This document shows positions 9,223 through 17,990 of a DNA stretch of 64,000 nucleotides, piece after piece. A program made the translations under genes and the position numbers. Position 1 is the first letter of the stretch; every line of letters starts with the position of its first letter. The notes beneath the pieces were generated by a model. That model was not told where the DNA came from. It made no database searches and saw only the letters and a list, made by a program, of their open reading frames with translations. Location: positions 186,001 to 250,000 of the forward strand of contig JAXLVB010000002.1 in the NCBI GenBank assembly GCA_046329195.1, given 5' to 3'. Source of the DNA: JAXLVB01 sp046329195 (GTDB lineage: Bacteria; Bacteroidota; Bacteroidia; Cytophagales; Spirosomataceae).

Positions 9223-9479
9223 TTTCTGTTTTGATTGTTTTTCTGCCAAGATAATCGACACCCAATTACCATTTTTTTTTTAATGGCGATTAAACCCTAC
9301 TACATGGTTCTTATCTAAACCATCAAACGCTCGTTAGTAGCTCAAAACACTTACCTTGAATAATTATTTTATTGATTACCAACCCCTTACTGGGGTTAAA
9401 CGTCCATTACCCCAACACACGGAAGCCGAAAAGTGACCATAGAGTAGGCAAAACTCCCTTAAACCAAACACAAATAGCC

Positions 9480-10421
9480 ATGAATTCATTGAAGTACCTT
9501 GCGGGTGCTATGAGCATCGCTTTGTCTGCCGTGTTGCTTAGCTGCGACAAAAACACCGAAAATGTTAGCCCTTCTGAATCTGTTTCTACGTCTGCTGCCC
9601 GTGCTACTGATGCCAGTGCAGCTGCTGCCCCTGCCTATGCCTCTGCTTGTGAAGATTATTCGTTGGCCTTGAGTGGTTCTTACACCACGCCGATTCCGGG
9701 CCTTTTAACCTCCGAAATTCACCGAGTTCAGCTGTGTACAGGGGTCGAGAACCCCATTTCAACCATCAACATTGGTGGTGTACCTGTATATAGTGTCACG
9801 GGGATTTCGAAGATGGATGGCAATACCAAGGTGCTTTATGCCGTAACAGGCAAAAACTCCAACTATCCTTATAAGCTTCTTAAAGTAGAAATTTTGACAG
9901 GTAATGCCACCGTTATAGCTACCACTACCACAGGGATTGGGGCAACGCCTATTCCTCTTCAGGATATTGATAACTATGGGGCAAATTATTTTGCCATTAG
10001 AGAAGGTACTAACCAAGTTGTCAGTATCAATGTGGGTACAGGGGTGTGTACTACTTTTGCCGTTGCCCCTACTAACTATCCCTTGACTGGGCTGACGTTT
10101 AAAGGTAACCGTATGTGGGTTATAGCGGGTGTCGCTAACTTTAATTGTAGTCCCAACTACGGCGATATGTTTGAATATACGCTAGGTGGTGTGCTCAATT
10201 CTTCCAATTCATACAATGCTGGGGTCATGTCTTATACCAACAAAGAATTGGGCTTAGATTTCTTTAGTAGTGCTGCGTGTTGCACTCGTAACTGGGTGGT
10301 TGCTAGTGCCTCAACGGCTGCTGGCGGTTCGCTAACCTACAACCTGAATTTATGTTCAGGGGGTGGTGCTCCTACTTTATTGGGTGGGGTAAAACCTACT
10401 TATGATTTTGCAAAGCGGTAA
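9480..10421 (+). CDS. Putative lipoprotein of unknown function
   Basis: The chosen start at 9480 gives a signal peptide MNSLKYLAGAMSIALSA followed by a lipobox (LLSC, Cys at residue 20) and an Ala/Ser-rich linker. The frame is open further upstream, but that portion lacks a signal. The mature part (about 55-313) is beta-rich with repeated GNRMWVIAGVANF / GANYFAIREGTNQVVSI-like strands, suggesting a beta-propeller-like surface protein. It has several Cys residues, including an AACC pair near the end. No catalytic motif is recognised. It ends exactly at a strong convergent terminator. Confidence 0.7.
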   Translation: MNSLKYLAGAMSIALSAVLLSCDKNTENVSPSESVSTSAARATDASAAAAPAYASACEDYSLALSGSYTTPIPGLLTSEIHRVQLCTGVENPISTINIGGVPVYSVTGISKMDGNTKVLYAVTGKNSNYPYKLLKVEILTGNATVIATTTTGIGATPIPLQDIDNYGANYFAIREGTNQVVSINVGTGVCTTFAVAPTNYPLTGLTFKGNRMWVIAGVANFNCSPNYGDMFEYTLGGVLNSSNSYNAGVMSYTNKELGLDFFSSAACCTRNWVVASASTAAGGSLTYNLNLCSGGGAPTLLGGVKPTYDFAKR

Positions 10422-10468
10422 GGAAAAGATAAGCTCGAAGGCCATGTGCCTTCGAGCTTATCTTTTCC
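10422..10468. terminator. Bidirectional terminator overlapping a coding end
   Basis: Perfect 21-base inverted repeat (10422-10442 and 10448-10468, arm core GATAAGCTCGAAGGC) with a 5-base loop. It begins one base after the rightward stop codon. The leftward sulfatase gene ends inside the right arm: its last codons (Lys-Arg-stop) are part of the stem. Confidence 0.9.
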
Positions 10469-11948
10469 AGATGGGATTCAGAAATTCCCATTCTTGAATG
10501 TGGGCTGGCGTGTGGCTTTGTTTGGCTATTTTATCCAGTTGCGCTACAATCTCTGGATGTTGGGCAACTACGTTCTTAGTTTCTCCAATATCATCAGTTA
10601 AGTTGTAGAGCTGCCACGGAGCGTTCTGGTTGGTTTTGAGATTACTTTTTACCCCTTTCCAGTTTCCTAATCGAACGGCCACTTGTCCTCCTAAGTCTGA
10701 AAATTCAAAGTACAGAAAATCATGTGCTTTCTGTGGTTTTCCGAGCAAGGTCGGTAAGAACGAAATACCATCAGTTTCGGTAGGTATGGGTGAGTGGGTG
10801 AGTTCGGCTAGCGTAGCCATTAAGTCGTACTGAATGGCCACATTGGGCGTAACCGAACCAGCCCGAATGTGCCCCTTCCAGTAGGCAATCATAGGTACTC
10901 GGATGCCGCCCTCATAAACCTCGCCTTTGGTACCTCGGAGCATACCATTACTTTGAAAAAATTGTACGGGGGCCCCACCTGCCTCAAATGTTGCTCCATT
11001 ATCACTCGTAAATAAAATCAACGTGTTATCGGCAAGCCCCATTTGCTTCAACTTTTCCCGCACAATGCCTACTTGTTTGTCCAAATGCGTAATCATGGCG
11101 GCATACGTAGCTTTGGGATAGGGCGTAGAGGCATAATTTTTCTGGCCACGATAAATGGTTTCCTCAAATTTCCCTTTGTATTCGGCCAAAGAGGCTTCGG
11201 GAACTTGCAGCGAAAGGTGAGGCAAGGTATAAGCCAAGTACAAAAAAAACGGCTTTTTACGATTTTGCTCCATAAACGAAACAGCCTTTTCAGTCTGTTT
11301 GTCAACAGCATACTCTTTTCCTATAAACTTGGCAAAAGCTTCGGGGCGAGATTCGTTAGGAGGTAGAGGCGTATGGACGAGCAGCTCAGGGTTACGCAGG
11401 GTATCCCAGTGGTCGTTTTCCCACAGGTGGGTTGGATAATGATTATGGGCTTGTTTCTGGCAAGCATAACCATAAAAATAATCGAAGCCTTGTTTGAGTG
11501 GAGTACCCGTATTGTTGGGCATTCCTAAGCCCCATTTGCCCACGATGGCCGTTTGGTAACCTTTGGCTTTCAACACATGTCCGATGGTGTAGGTATGAGG
11601 AGGAAGGGGCATTTGGCCCCCTTCTTGGGCATCAGAATAAAGCCCCAGCTCGTAGTTGCCTCTGATGTATGAATGCCCCGCATGCACTCCCGTAAGCAAC
11701 ATACACCGAGAAGGCGCACACACAGGAGCACTGGCATAAAACTGCTCAAACTTCATCCCCTCCTTAGCCAGTTGGTCTAAATAAGGGGTACGGATTTTTT
11801 GCTGACCATAACAACCCAATTCGCCATAGCCCAAATCGTCGGCATAAATGAATACAATATTGGGGAGTGGTGTGGAGGCTTTCCATGCCGAAAAGAGAGC
11901 GGTTAGACCCACTAACATCCCAAGCTGAAGCCAGTAGCGGTTTTTCAT
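10458..11948 (-). CDS. Secreted sulfatase (arylsulfatase family)
   Basis: A 496-residue type I sulfatase. The active-site motif C77-A-P-S-R81 is the CxPSR substrate for the formylglycine-generating enzyme, followed by MLLTG. The N-terminal metal site is IVFIYADDLGYGELGCYG, and TLILFTSDNGA provides the second Asp/Asn metal ligands. A signal segment precedes it (residues 5-22). It hydrolyses sulfate esters, probably of carbohydrates. No dedicated sulfatase-maturating enzyme is encoded in this window. The start overlaps the stop of the polyprenyl synthase gene by 4 bases (ATGA), giving a two-gene leftward operon of unrelated functions. Confidence 0.93.
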   Translation of the reverse strand: MKNRYWLQLGMLVGLTALFSAWKASTPLPNIVFIYADDLGYGELGCYGQQKIRTPYLDQLAKEGMKFEQFYASAPVCAPSRCMLLTGVHAGHSYIRGNYELGLYSDAQEGGQMPLPPHTYTIGHVLKAKGYQTAIVGKWGLGMPNNTGTPLKQGFDYFYGYACQKQAHNHYPTHLWENDHWDTLRNPELLVHTPLPPNESRPEAFAKFIGKEYAVDKQTEKAVSFMEQNRKKPFFLYLAYTLPHLSLQVPEASLAEYKGKFEETIYRGQKNYASTPYPKATYAAMITHLDKQVGIVREKLKQMGLADNTLILFTSDNGATFEAGGAPVQFFQSNGMLRGTKGEVYEGGIRVPMIAYWKGHIRAGSVTPNVAIQYDLMATLAELTHSPIPTETDGISFLPTLLGKPQKAHDFLYFEFSDLGGQVAVRLGNWKGVKSNLKTNQNAPWQLYNLTDDIGETKNVVAQHPEIVAQLDKIAKQSHTPAHIQEWEFLNPIWKR

Positions 11949-12919
11949 TTGGTTCGCTCGATAGTAAACTGAACCAGCCCCATCAAAGAATCTCTATATC
12001 GAGATGGCACAAAGGTCTGCAAGATAGTGTGGGCTTCATCTACAAAGCGTTGCATTACGTGTGTGGCGTATTGAATCCCCCCTGATGCTTTCACAAACTC
12101 TATGACTTCGGCTACTTTTTTGGGCTTATCTGATTCGTTTTTGATGGCGTTGATAATGCGTCGCTTGGTCCACCAGTCTGCTTTAGAGAGCGCATAGATG
12201 AGCGGCAATGTCATCTTTTTCTCCTTGATGTCAATGCCTACGGGTTTACCTATTTCGGCATCGCCGTAGTCAAAGAGGTCATCTTTAATCTGAAACGCAA
12301 TTCCGACTTTTTCGCCAAACAAGCGAGCTTTTTCGATGACTTCGGGGGCAGCTCCTACAGAACTGGCTCCTACCGCACAACAAGAGGCGATAAGTGTAGC
12401 CGTTTTTTTGCGGATGATTTCAAAATACACCTCTTCGGTAATATCCAAACGGCGAGCCTTTTCCATTTGAAGTAATTCGCCTTCCGCCATCTCAATCACC
12501 GCATTTGACACCAATTTAAGCAGGGCGTGGTCTTGATTATTGATGGAGAGTAACATCCCTCTCGAAAACAGGTAGTCGCCCACCAACACGGCGATTTTAT
12601 TTTTCCAAAGAGCATTGATGGAGAAAAAACCACGGCGGTAGTTGGAGTCGTCCACTACGTCGTCGTGAACGAGGGTAGCTGTATGAAGAAGCTCTATGAG
12701 AGCGGCTCCTCGATGGGTAGCTTCGTTGATGGGACCAAATACACCCGCCGACAGAAACACAAACATCGGACGAATCTGCTTGCCTTTACGCCGAATGATG
12801 TAATTCATGATTTGATCAATCAGCATCACATCTGATTTCATGAACTGCCGAAACTTACCTTCAAAGGCATCCATTTCGGCACTAATGGGGGCTTGTATTT
12901 CTTTAATAGACAGGGGCAT
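11945..12919 (-). CDS. ispB: Polyprenyl diphosphate synthase
   Basis: A 324-residue trans-isoprenyl diphosphate synthase. The first Asp-rich motif is LVHDDVVDDS and the second is KDDLFDYGD, with the GKQIRPMFVFLSAG motif binding the allylic substrate. It condenses IPP units to make the long-chain side chain of menaquinone or ubiquinone. Chain length cannot be stated with certainty; similar Cytophagales proteins are annotated as octa- or heptaprenyl synthases, so the symbol is provisional. It is the first gene of a pair with the sulfatase and uses the ATG at 12919. Confidence 0.92.
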   Translation of the reverse strand: MPLSIKEIQAPISAEMDAFEGKFRQFMKSDVMLIDQIMNYIIRRKGKQIRPMFVFLSAGVFGPINEATHRGAALIELLHTATLVHDDVVDDSNYRRGFFSINALWKNKIAVLVGDYLFSRGMLLSINNQDHALLKLVSNAVIEMAEGELLQMEKARRLDITEEVYFEIIRKKTATLIASCCAVGASSVGAAPEVIEKARLFGEKVGIAFQIKDDLFDYGDAEIGKPVGIDIKEKKMTLPLIYALSKADWWTKRRIINAIKNESDKPKKVAEVIEFVKASGGIQYATHVMQRFVDEAHTILQTFVPSRYRDSLMGLVQFTIERTK

Positions 12920-13164
12920 GAGGCTCTTTCAACTACTCGTCATCCAAGGCCATGTACTGAGTTATAGCTACTCATGGTTTTGGAGCGGCAAGTTTACGAA
13001 TGAAATAGCAGGAAACGCAGGATTTTTGTTGAAAATGTTTCGTTTTTTCAAAAAACACTGATTGTTCGTTACGAAATCCTTATTAGTTATGAGCTGTTTG
13101 TTATTAGTAGTGGCCTAATAATCAATTTGTTACTACAATAAATCAAATCATTAGGCATTACCTG

Positions 13165-13503
13165 TTAGGGCAATTCGGAGACTCGTTTTAGTACACTATC
13201 AAACAAATTTCCGTTTTCGCTATGTAGCCAAATTTGCTGGCGACTTTCGTCTTTGAACGTCAGCTCCAGTCGATGATTTTTGATTTCGGCCACGGCATGA
13301 CCATCCTGCACCGACCCATGCACTTGGGCCAGAACCAAGTCCTTGAGGCTCCGCCCCATTTGCCCTCGCACTACGTATGTGCCTGTGAGGGTATCGCCCG
13401 CTTGCGTGAGCGACAACACTATCTCGTAGCGTTTGCCAGTGGCTTGGTTAATGCCTTTGTCGGTATAGATGCCATTAAATGTGCCCATGCTGTGCCATGT
13501 CAT
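13165..13503 (-). CDS. Small beta-rich hypothetical protein
   Basis: A 112-residue protein without a signal peptide. Its alternating pattern (GTFNGIYTDKG, GDTLTGTYVVRGQMG, HAVAEIKNHRLELTFKD, RQQIWLHSENGNLF) suggests a small antiparallel beta barrel of the kind seen in lipocalin-like or DUF-type stress proteins. No catalytic residues are recognised. It stands alone with gaps of about 245 and 160 bases, in which I see no other gene. Coding is supported by composition and clean boundaries, but the function is unknown. Confidence 0.6.
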   Translation of the reverse strand: MTWHSMGTFNGIYTDKGINQATGKRYEIVLSLTQAGDTLTGTYVVRGQMGRSLKDLVLAQVHGSVQDGHAVAEIKNHRLELTFKDESRQQIWLHSENGNLFDSVLKRVSELP

Positions 13504-13661
13504 TCCACCAAAATAAATAAATAGCTAACAAATTTCAGAATCTCTGTTGGTAGAGTTAGTAAGCGGTCAATGTGTTGAGCATCAGACTGACTATTATTTA
13601 ACAAAAATCTTACCGAAAAGTTTTTGCCCTTCTTTTCCAGCAGACGACTCCCTTCGCATGG

Positions 13662-14231
13662 CTATTCGATGCTAATCTTGTATTTGTCTAACAACCCTGT
13701 TACATTTTGTAAGGAAAATTTAGCTTTGGTAATACGACAAGCCTCGGGGTCAATCGAAAAATTGTAAGCTGTTCGCAAATCGGCTTGTTCCAAAATACTT
13801 CCTGCAAACACAGCTTTTGTAAGGTCGCAGTGTTGGAAAACAGCCTTAGTTAAGTCGGTTTCAACAAAGTCAACTTCTTCTAATTTGCAGTTTTCAAACA
13901 CGATTCCTTTGATTTTAAGTTTATAAAACGAAGCAAAATTCAAGATACACTGCTGAAACCGAAATGATAACAGGAGCGTGGCACATTCGTTGAATTGCAA
14001 ACCCAGCAGCTTACAGTTTTTGAAGGTCACATCACGAAAGGTCGTATTTCTTAACTTAGCAAGGCTGAGGTCAGAATCCTCAAATGTACATTCTGAAAAC
14101 TTGAAACCTGTCAAGTCCGTTTTGGCAAAATGGCAGTTGACAAATGAACAATTTTCGTATTCGCCCCTTGGAAGTGGTTTTTCGGTGAAGTTTTCGTTTT
14201 TGAAGGTTTGTTCTTCGATGTATTGACTCAT
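13662..14231 (-). CDS. Pentapeptide-repeat protein
   Basis: A 189-residue protein made of consecutive five-residue steps of the A(D/N)LXX kind: FKFSECTFEDSDLSLAKLRN, then TFRDVTFKNC, VFENCKLEEV, FVETDLTKAV and FQHCDLTKAV. It folds into a right-handed quadrilateral beta-helix. Some family members mimic DNA and protect gyrase (Qnr, MfpA), while many are of unknown role. Here Cys often occupies the internal position. There is no signal peptide. It lies 92 bases downstream of purU on the same strand and could share its transcript. Confidence 0.88.
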   Translation of the reverse strand: MSQYIEEQTFKNENFTEKPLPRGEYENCSFVNCHFAKTDLTGFKFSECTFEDSDLSLAKLRNTTFRDVTFKNCKLLGLQFNECATLLLSFRFQQCILNFASFYKLKIKGIVFENCKLEEVDFVETDLTKAVFQHCDLTKAVFAGSILEQADLRTAYNFSIDPEACRITKAKFSLQNVTGLLDKYKISIE

Positions 14232-14323
14232 GTAGTTACCCGTCTATTTTATCTCTCTTCCGTTTCAGCATACGTTATTTTCTCACTTCCTCCCCTCGAC
14301 TCCCTTGACTTTTCTCGACTCTT

Positions 14324-15169
14324 TTACTCAAAAATCACTGTTCGGTTTTCTTTCACAAAAACACGGTCTTCAAACACTAGTTTTAGGGCACGAGCCAATA
14401 CAATTTTTTCGACGTCTCGACCAGCTTGCGCCATTTCTTGCCATTCTTTGGTATGATTCACCCGAATGATGTCTTGCGTAACGATAGGTCCCTCGTCTAA
14501 GTTTTCGTTGACAAAGTGTGCCGTAGCTCCAATGATTTTTACCCCTCGCTCAAATGCCTGTTTGTACGGATTAGCGCCAATAAACGCTGGCAAAAACGAA
14601 TGGTGAATGTTGATAATTTGGTTTGGGAAATGGCGTGTAAACGCCGAAGAAAGAATGCGCATGTATTTGGCCAAGACCAAGTACTCTGGCTGGTAGCTTT
14701 TTACGATGTCGAGCACTTCGGCTTCGTGCTGCTCACGACTTTTGGCTTCATGCGAAACGTAATGAAACGGCACCCCAAATTTCTCGACCAAAGGTTGCAG
14801 GTTTTCGTGATTAGCTACCACCGCCAACACGTTCATGTTCAGGTCTTTGAACTCATTCCTGACCAATAAATCACTCAAGCAATGGTGCTCTTTGGTAGCC
14901 AGTAAGACTACTTCTTTGGTGTGGTCGTTGTTGAGTGAAATCGTAACCGCATCGGGCAAAATACCTTTTAGTCCATTGATGATTTTTTCTTCTTGGCACT
15001 CGCCTACAAACTCTGTACGCATAAAAAAATGGCCGCTGTTGCGGTCCACAAACTCGTCATTACGCAACACATTGAGGTTGTGATGGTACAAAACACCTGT
15101 AATCTTATGCACAAGCCCCTTCTGATCGGGGCAATCAATCCGCAGAATATAATGAGTTGAATTCGACAT
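14324..15169 (-). CDS. purU: Formyltetrahydrofolate deformylase
   Basis: A 281-residue PurU, which hydrolyses 10-formyl-THF to formate and THF to balance one-carbon pools and feed PurT. An N-terminal ACT domain (about 5-85, ILRIDCPDQKGLVHKITGVL) precedes the formyltransferase fold. The catalytic Asn-His-Asp set is in INIHHSFLPAFIGANPY and LDEGPIVTQDIIRVNH. Length is standard. The gene is divergent from the hypothetical secreted protein at 15290. Confidence 0.96.
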   Translation of the reverse strand: MSNSTHYILRIDCPDQKGLVHKITGVLYHHNLNVLRNDEFVDRNSGHFFMRTEFVGECQEEKIINGLKGILPDAVTISLNNDHTKEVVLLATKEHHCLSDLLVRNEFKDLNMNVLAVVANHENLQPLVEKFGVPFHYVSHEAKSREQHEAEVLDIVKSYQPEYLVLAKYMRILSSAFTRHFPNQIINIHHSFLPAFIGANPYKQAFERGVKIIGATAHFVNENLDEGPIVTQDIIRVNHTKEWQEMAQAGRDVEKIVLARALKLVFEDRVFVKENRTVIFE

Positions 15170-15289
15170 AGTGCCGCAAAGAACGGAAAATCAAGTGTTT
15201 TACACAAACCGACCCAGCAAATCAAATGGGTGTTTACCTTACTAATCCAAATTAATGCGTTACTTTGCTTGAAAGTAGAAGTCAACAAA

Positions 15290-16759
15290 ATGTCTGACAT
15301 AATGAAGTTTTTGCTTTCAATACTGGCTACGATTAGTCTTGGAGTAGGGGCTTATTTTTTGCCGAGTACGCCACTGCCACCTTTCGAGCGGATGTCCCCA
15401 CCACAGCAGCTGGTCGAAACCCCACGGTTTACCTTTGCTCCTATTGCAACTTATGAGGAAGTAGGTTGGCAAAAATTCCCTGATTTTCATTTGCCCGATG
15501 CCTACACAGTGGTACTCCAAGCAGGGCGCTCTACCACCGACAAAGACTGTATCCCCTTGCGCAAGGGCTTTACCCATCTGCACTACACGATTTTGTCGGA
15601 GCAAGAGCGCCGAACGTTACCACTTCAAAAACAGGCAGTGATGCTAGGGGCTAACTTCTTTACAGATGCAGGTTTTAGTTTTTGTAATTTTAACAAAGGT
15701 TACCTCGACCCTTTTGCCGACGATGATCAAAAGTTTGTGCAACATGTCCGAGGTTTTGATGCCCCCTATGGCATTGTGGTGTTTGACTTAGAGAACGTAC
15801 CTTGGAAGCCTGTTAAGTATGAGCAAGATGGCTTTCGGCAAAAAACGTATCTCGCCCCCAATTCACCTGGGCTCAAAATCCCTGACAATCAGTTTGTAGA
15901 AGCCTATAAGCAAGCTATGGCTCGCAAGTACACACTTATGGTGAAGACGCTCAAAAAAGAGAAAGCAAAGCCCTATACACTGGTAGGAACGTATAGCCCA
16001 GGGTGTCCGTCCGAAAACTTTCATGGCCGCCCCGACTACCTCAATGCCTATACCGACCCTAACTTTAAGCAATGGATTTGGGACTATGCTGTTGGCGGAG
16101 AGCGTTTCAACCAATACTGTGATATTCAGACGCCTGGCTCGTATTTTCGGATTGCGGGCGAACAGCACCCTACCAACTGGCTCTATCAGTTATTGATGGA
16201 CCAAGAGGTCAATGCAGCGTGGTCTAAACTGCCTCGTATTCCGGTACAGTGGATGTTTTATACCAACAACGAAAACAAGGCTATCAGCCCCCAAATGGCC
16301 GAAGGAACGGCTATCTTCAATATCTTGACGGGTGCCAAAGGCATTTGGTTGTGGGATCGAGGTAATTTCATTACACCCCAAAAAACACCAACCATCGTAG
16401 GAGCCGACGGGCAAACCTACCAACTCCGCAACTATGCTTCGTACGAGTATTTTATGGCAGGACTCTATCGCTTGTCAAAACATAACGACTTATTGGCAAA
16501 ACAATCCCAAGCCATTATCCCCGAAATCAGTACAGACAACGGACAGACGTTCAATGCCTACAACGCCGCCCAATGTCGCAAAGCAAATAAGCCTATTGCC
16601 CGTGCGTTAGTAGCTGGAAACGAAATTTTGGTAGCCGCTTGTAACCCGTTAGCCACCACCAACCAACGCACCGAATTGGTGGTAAAAGTGGGTAATTGGA
16701 AAGATTTGATAGTACTGAAAGGCAATGAAGTCTATCTGGGAAGGGCTAGAATGAATTGA
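15290..16759 (+). CDS. Secreted protein of unknown function
   Basis: The frame is open from 15230, but ATGs at 15290 (MSDIMKFLLS) or 15302 (MKFLLSILATISLGVGAYF) give a proper N-terminal export signal; 15290 is used. The mature protein of about 465 residues is aromatic-rich with scattered Cys. It includes segments such as YGIVVFDLENVPWKPV, VQWMFYTNNENKA and TGAKGIWLWDRGN that recall the strand ends of a TIM-barrel glycosidase. No family is recognised with certainty and no catalytic pair can be assigned. It is monocistronic, convergent with the dgkA operon 14 bases away. Confidence 0.65.
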   Translation: MSDIMKFLLSILATISLGVGAYFLPSTPLPPFERMSPPQQLVETPRFTFAPIATYEEVGWQKFPDFHLPDAYTVVLQAGRSTTDKDCIPLRKGFTHLHYTILSEQERRTLPLQKQAVMLGANFFTDAGFSFCNFNKGYLDPFADDDQKFVQHVRGFDAPYGIVVFDLENVPWKPVKYEQDGFRQKTYLAPNSPGLKIPDNQFVEAYKQAMARKYTLMVKTLKKEKAKPYTLVGTYSPGCPSENFHGRPDYLNAYTDPNFKQWIWDYAVGGERFNQYCDIQTPGSYFRIAGEQHPTNWLYQLLMDQEVNAAWSKLPRIPVQWMFYTNNENKAISPQMAEGTAIFNILTGAKGIWLWDRGNFITPQKTPTIVGADGQTYQLRNYASYEYFMAGLYRLSKHNDLLAKQSQAIIPEISTDNGQTFNAYNAAQCRKANKPIARALVAGNEILVAACNPLATTNQRTELVVKVGNWKDLIVLKGNEVYLGRARMN

Positions 16760-16773
16760 GGCAAGAGATGAGA

Positions 16774-17148
16774 TTACAATTTTTCTAAAAAAATAGCCAA
16801 TACGTGGGGCACAACAATCACCATACCCACTACAATAGCAAACAATGCCGCCACCAACACAGCCGCCGCCGCTAAGTCTTTGGCTTGACCTGCCAACGGG
16901 TGATGATGCGGAGAGACCAAATCGGTGAGGCGTTCGAGGGAAGTATTCACCAACTCAGCAATAAAGACCAAAGCAATGGCTAAGCCTATCCACAGCCACT
17001 CGCTAGCAGAAAGTCCTAAACTAATGCCTACTATCACTACTGCCACACCAGCTAAGGCATGAATACGGGCGTTGTTTTCTTGCCAAAGCCAGCGTAAACC
17101 TCGCACGGCGAAGCCTACGCTACGTCCAAATTTGTTGAAATCAATCAT
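16774..17148 (-). CDS. dgkA: Diacylglycerol kinase, DgkA type
   Basis: A small integral-membrane kinase of the DgkA/undecaprenol kinase family. The start at 17148 (MIDFNKFGRSVGFAVRGLRW) yields 124 residues, the normal length. The longer upstream frame would add residues that belong to the overlapping DUF1361 gene. The signature IAELVNTSLERLTDLVS plus AKDLAAAAVLV contains the catalytic Glu and metal-binding residues. Three transmembrane helices are evident. The start overlaps the preceding stop by 4 bases (ATGA), so the pair is co-translated. It phosphorylates diacylglycerol or undecaprenol in the inner membrane. Confidence 0.93.
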   Translation of the reverse strand: MIDFNKFGRSVGFAVRGLRWLWQENNARIHALAGVAVVIVGISLGLSASEWLWIGLAIALVFIAELVNTSLERLTDLVSPHHHPLAGQAKDLAAAAVLVAALFAIVVGMVIVVPHVLAIFLEKL

Positions 17149-17804
17149 ATCGAATGTCCATTTTTGCGCCACGAAAGTAGGCTGGTCATGAGCCAGTACA
17201 GCATAGCCATCAACAAGGCAAACTCGATGGTAATTACCCAAGCCGTAGTGCTCCGAAACGACCTAAGCGCATTGATAACTAAGCCTTTGGGGTCAACCAA
17301 GACATCCCAACTATTCCAGCGCTGAACCCTTCCTAGATAGATACCATAGCCAGTGAGCGGAAAAACTGCCAGTAATAAGGCAAAACTTACTCGTTCTGAG
17401 AACGCTTTTGTCCATACTTTTTGTATCCAATAAAGCGAAATCAATCCGCATACCAAACTGACGAAGGCATAGGTAAAAATCATGACTACGTCGTGCCAAA
17501 ACAAGGCATAATTGCCCGGGCGCAGGTGTATTAGATCGGTAATAATGTAAGGCGAATTGGGCAAAAACAACAACCATAGGCAGCTGATGGCTACTACCTT
17601 CCAGCGATGCTCAGCTTGCTTTTCGACCCACAATGCCAAGAAAACAGGAATCCAGCCTAAAAACAAATTCCATCCCAAATACACATGAAATGAATTGCCC
17701 GTAATGATTAGACGAACCACCGAAAGCAATACGGCTAATCCAGACATCAAACCTAATACGACTAACACTCGAAAACGAAAAGGGGAAAGAGGGAATATGG
17801 GCAT
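17145..17804 (-). CDS. DUF1361 integral membrane protein
   Basis: A 219-residue polytopic membrane protein with about six hydrophobic segments. The diagnostic DUF1361 stretch LFLPNSPYIITDLIHL lies near residue 80, and SLYWIQKVW and FPLTGYGIYLGRVQRWNSWD follow. The family has no assigned biochemical role. It is coupled by a 4-base overlap to dgkA, suggesting a role in membrane lipid or envelope maintenance (inference). Confidence 0.85.
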   Translation of the reverse strand: MPIFPLSPFRFRVLVVLGLMSGLAVLLSVVRLIITGNSFHVYLGWNLFLGWIPVFLALWVEKQAEHRWKVVAISCLWLLFLPNSPYIITDLIHLRPGNYALFWHDVVMIFTYAFVSLVCGLISLYWIQKVWTKAFSERVSFALLLAVFPLTGYGIYLGRVQRWNSWDVLVDPKGLVINALRSFRSTTAWVITIEFALLMAMLYWLMTSLLSWRKNGHSI

Positions 17805-17841
17805 GTTGATGGTTGATTTTACAAAAAAGTACTGAGAATGA

Positions 17842-17860
17842 GGGCGTATGCCATACGCCC
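17842..17860. repeat. Short palindrome GGGCGTATG-C-CATACGCCC
   Basis: Nine-base perfect arms around one base, followed by CTACATG, in the gap between creD and the DUF1361 gene. It resembles short extragenic repeat elements found in many copies in some genomes, but only this copy is in the window, so its repeat nature is a guess. It could form a cruciform or act as a terminator. Confidence 0.4.
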
Positions 17861-17949
17861 CTACATGTTACTAAATTGATTCTATCGAAGAGAATCACGA
17901 CTTCCTCTTCTGGTGCAAACATACTCAGATGTTTCATATAGGTAAAGGA

Positions 17950-17982
17950 AAAGGATAGGGGTGTTACGCTCGCCTATCCTTT
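17950..17982 (-). terminator. Terminator downstream of creD
   Basis: Ten-base arms AAAGGATAGG / CCTATCCTTT separated by 13 bases, followed on the minus strand by a short T run, 9 bases past the creD stop. Confidence 0.7.
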
Positions 17983-17990
17983 GGCAGAAA

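Noticed and set aside
17842..17860. GGGCGTATG palindrome as an insertion sequence end
   Set aside because: Only one copy is in the window, there is no transposase and no target duplication; it is kept only as a short repeat.
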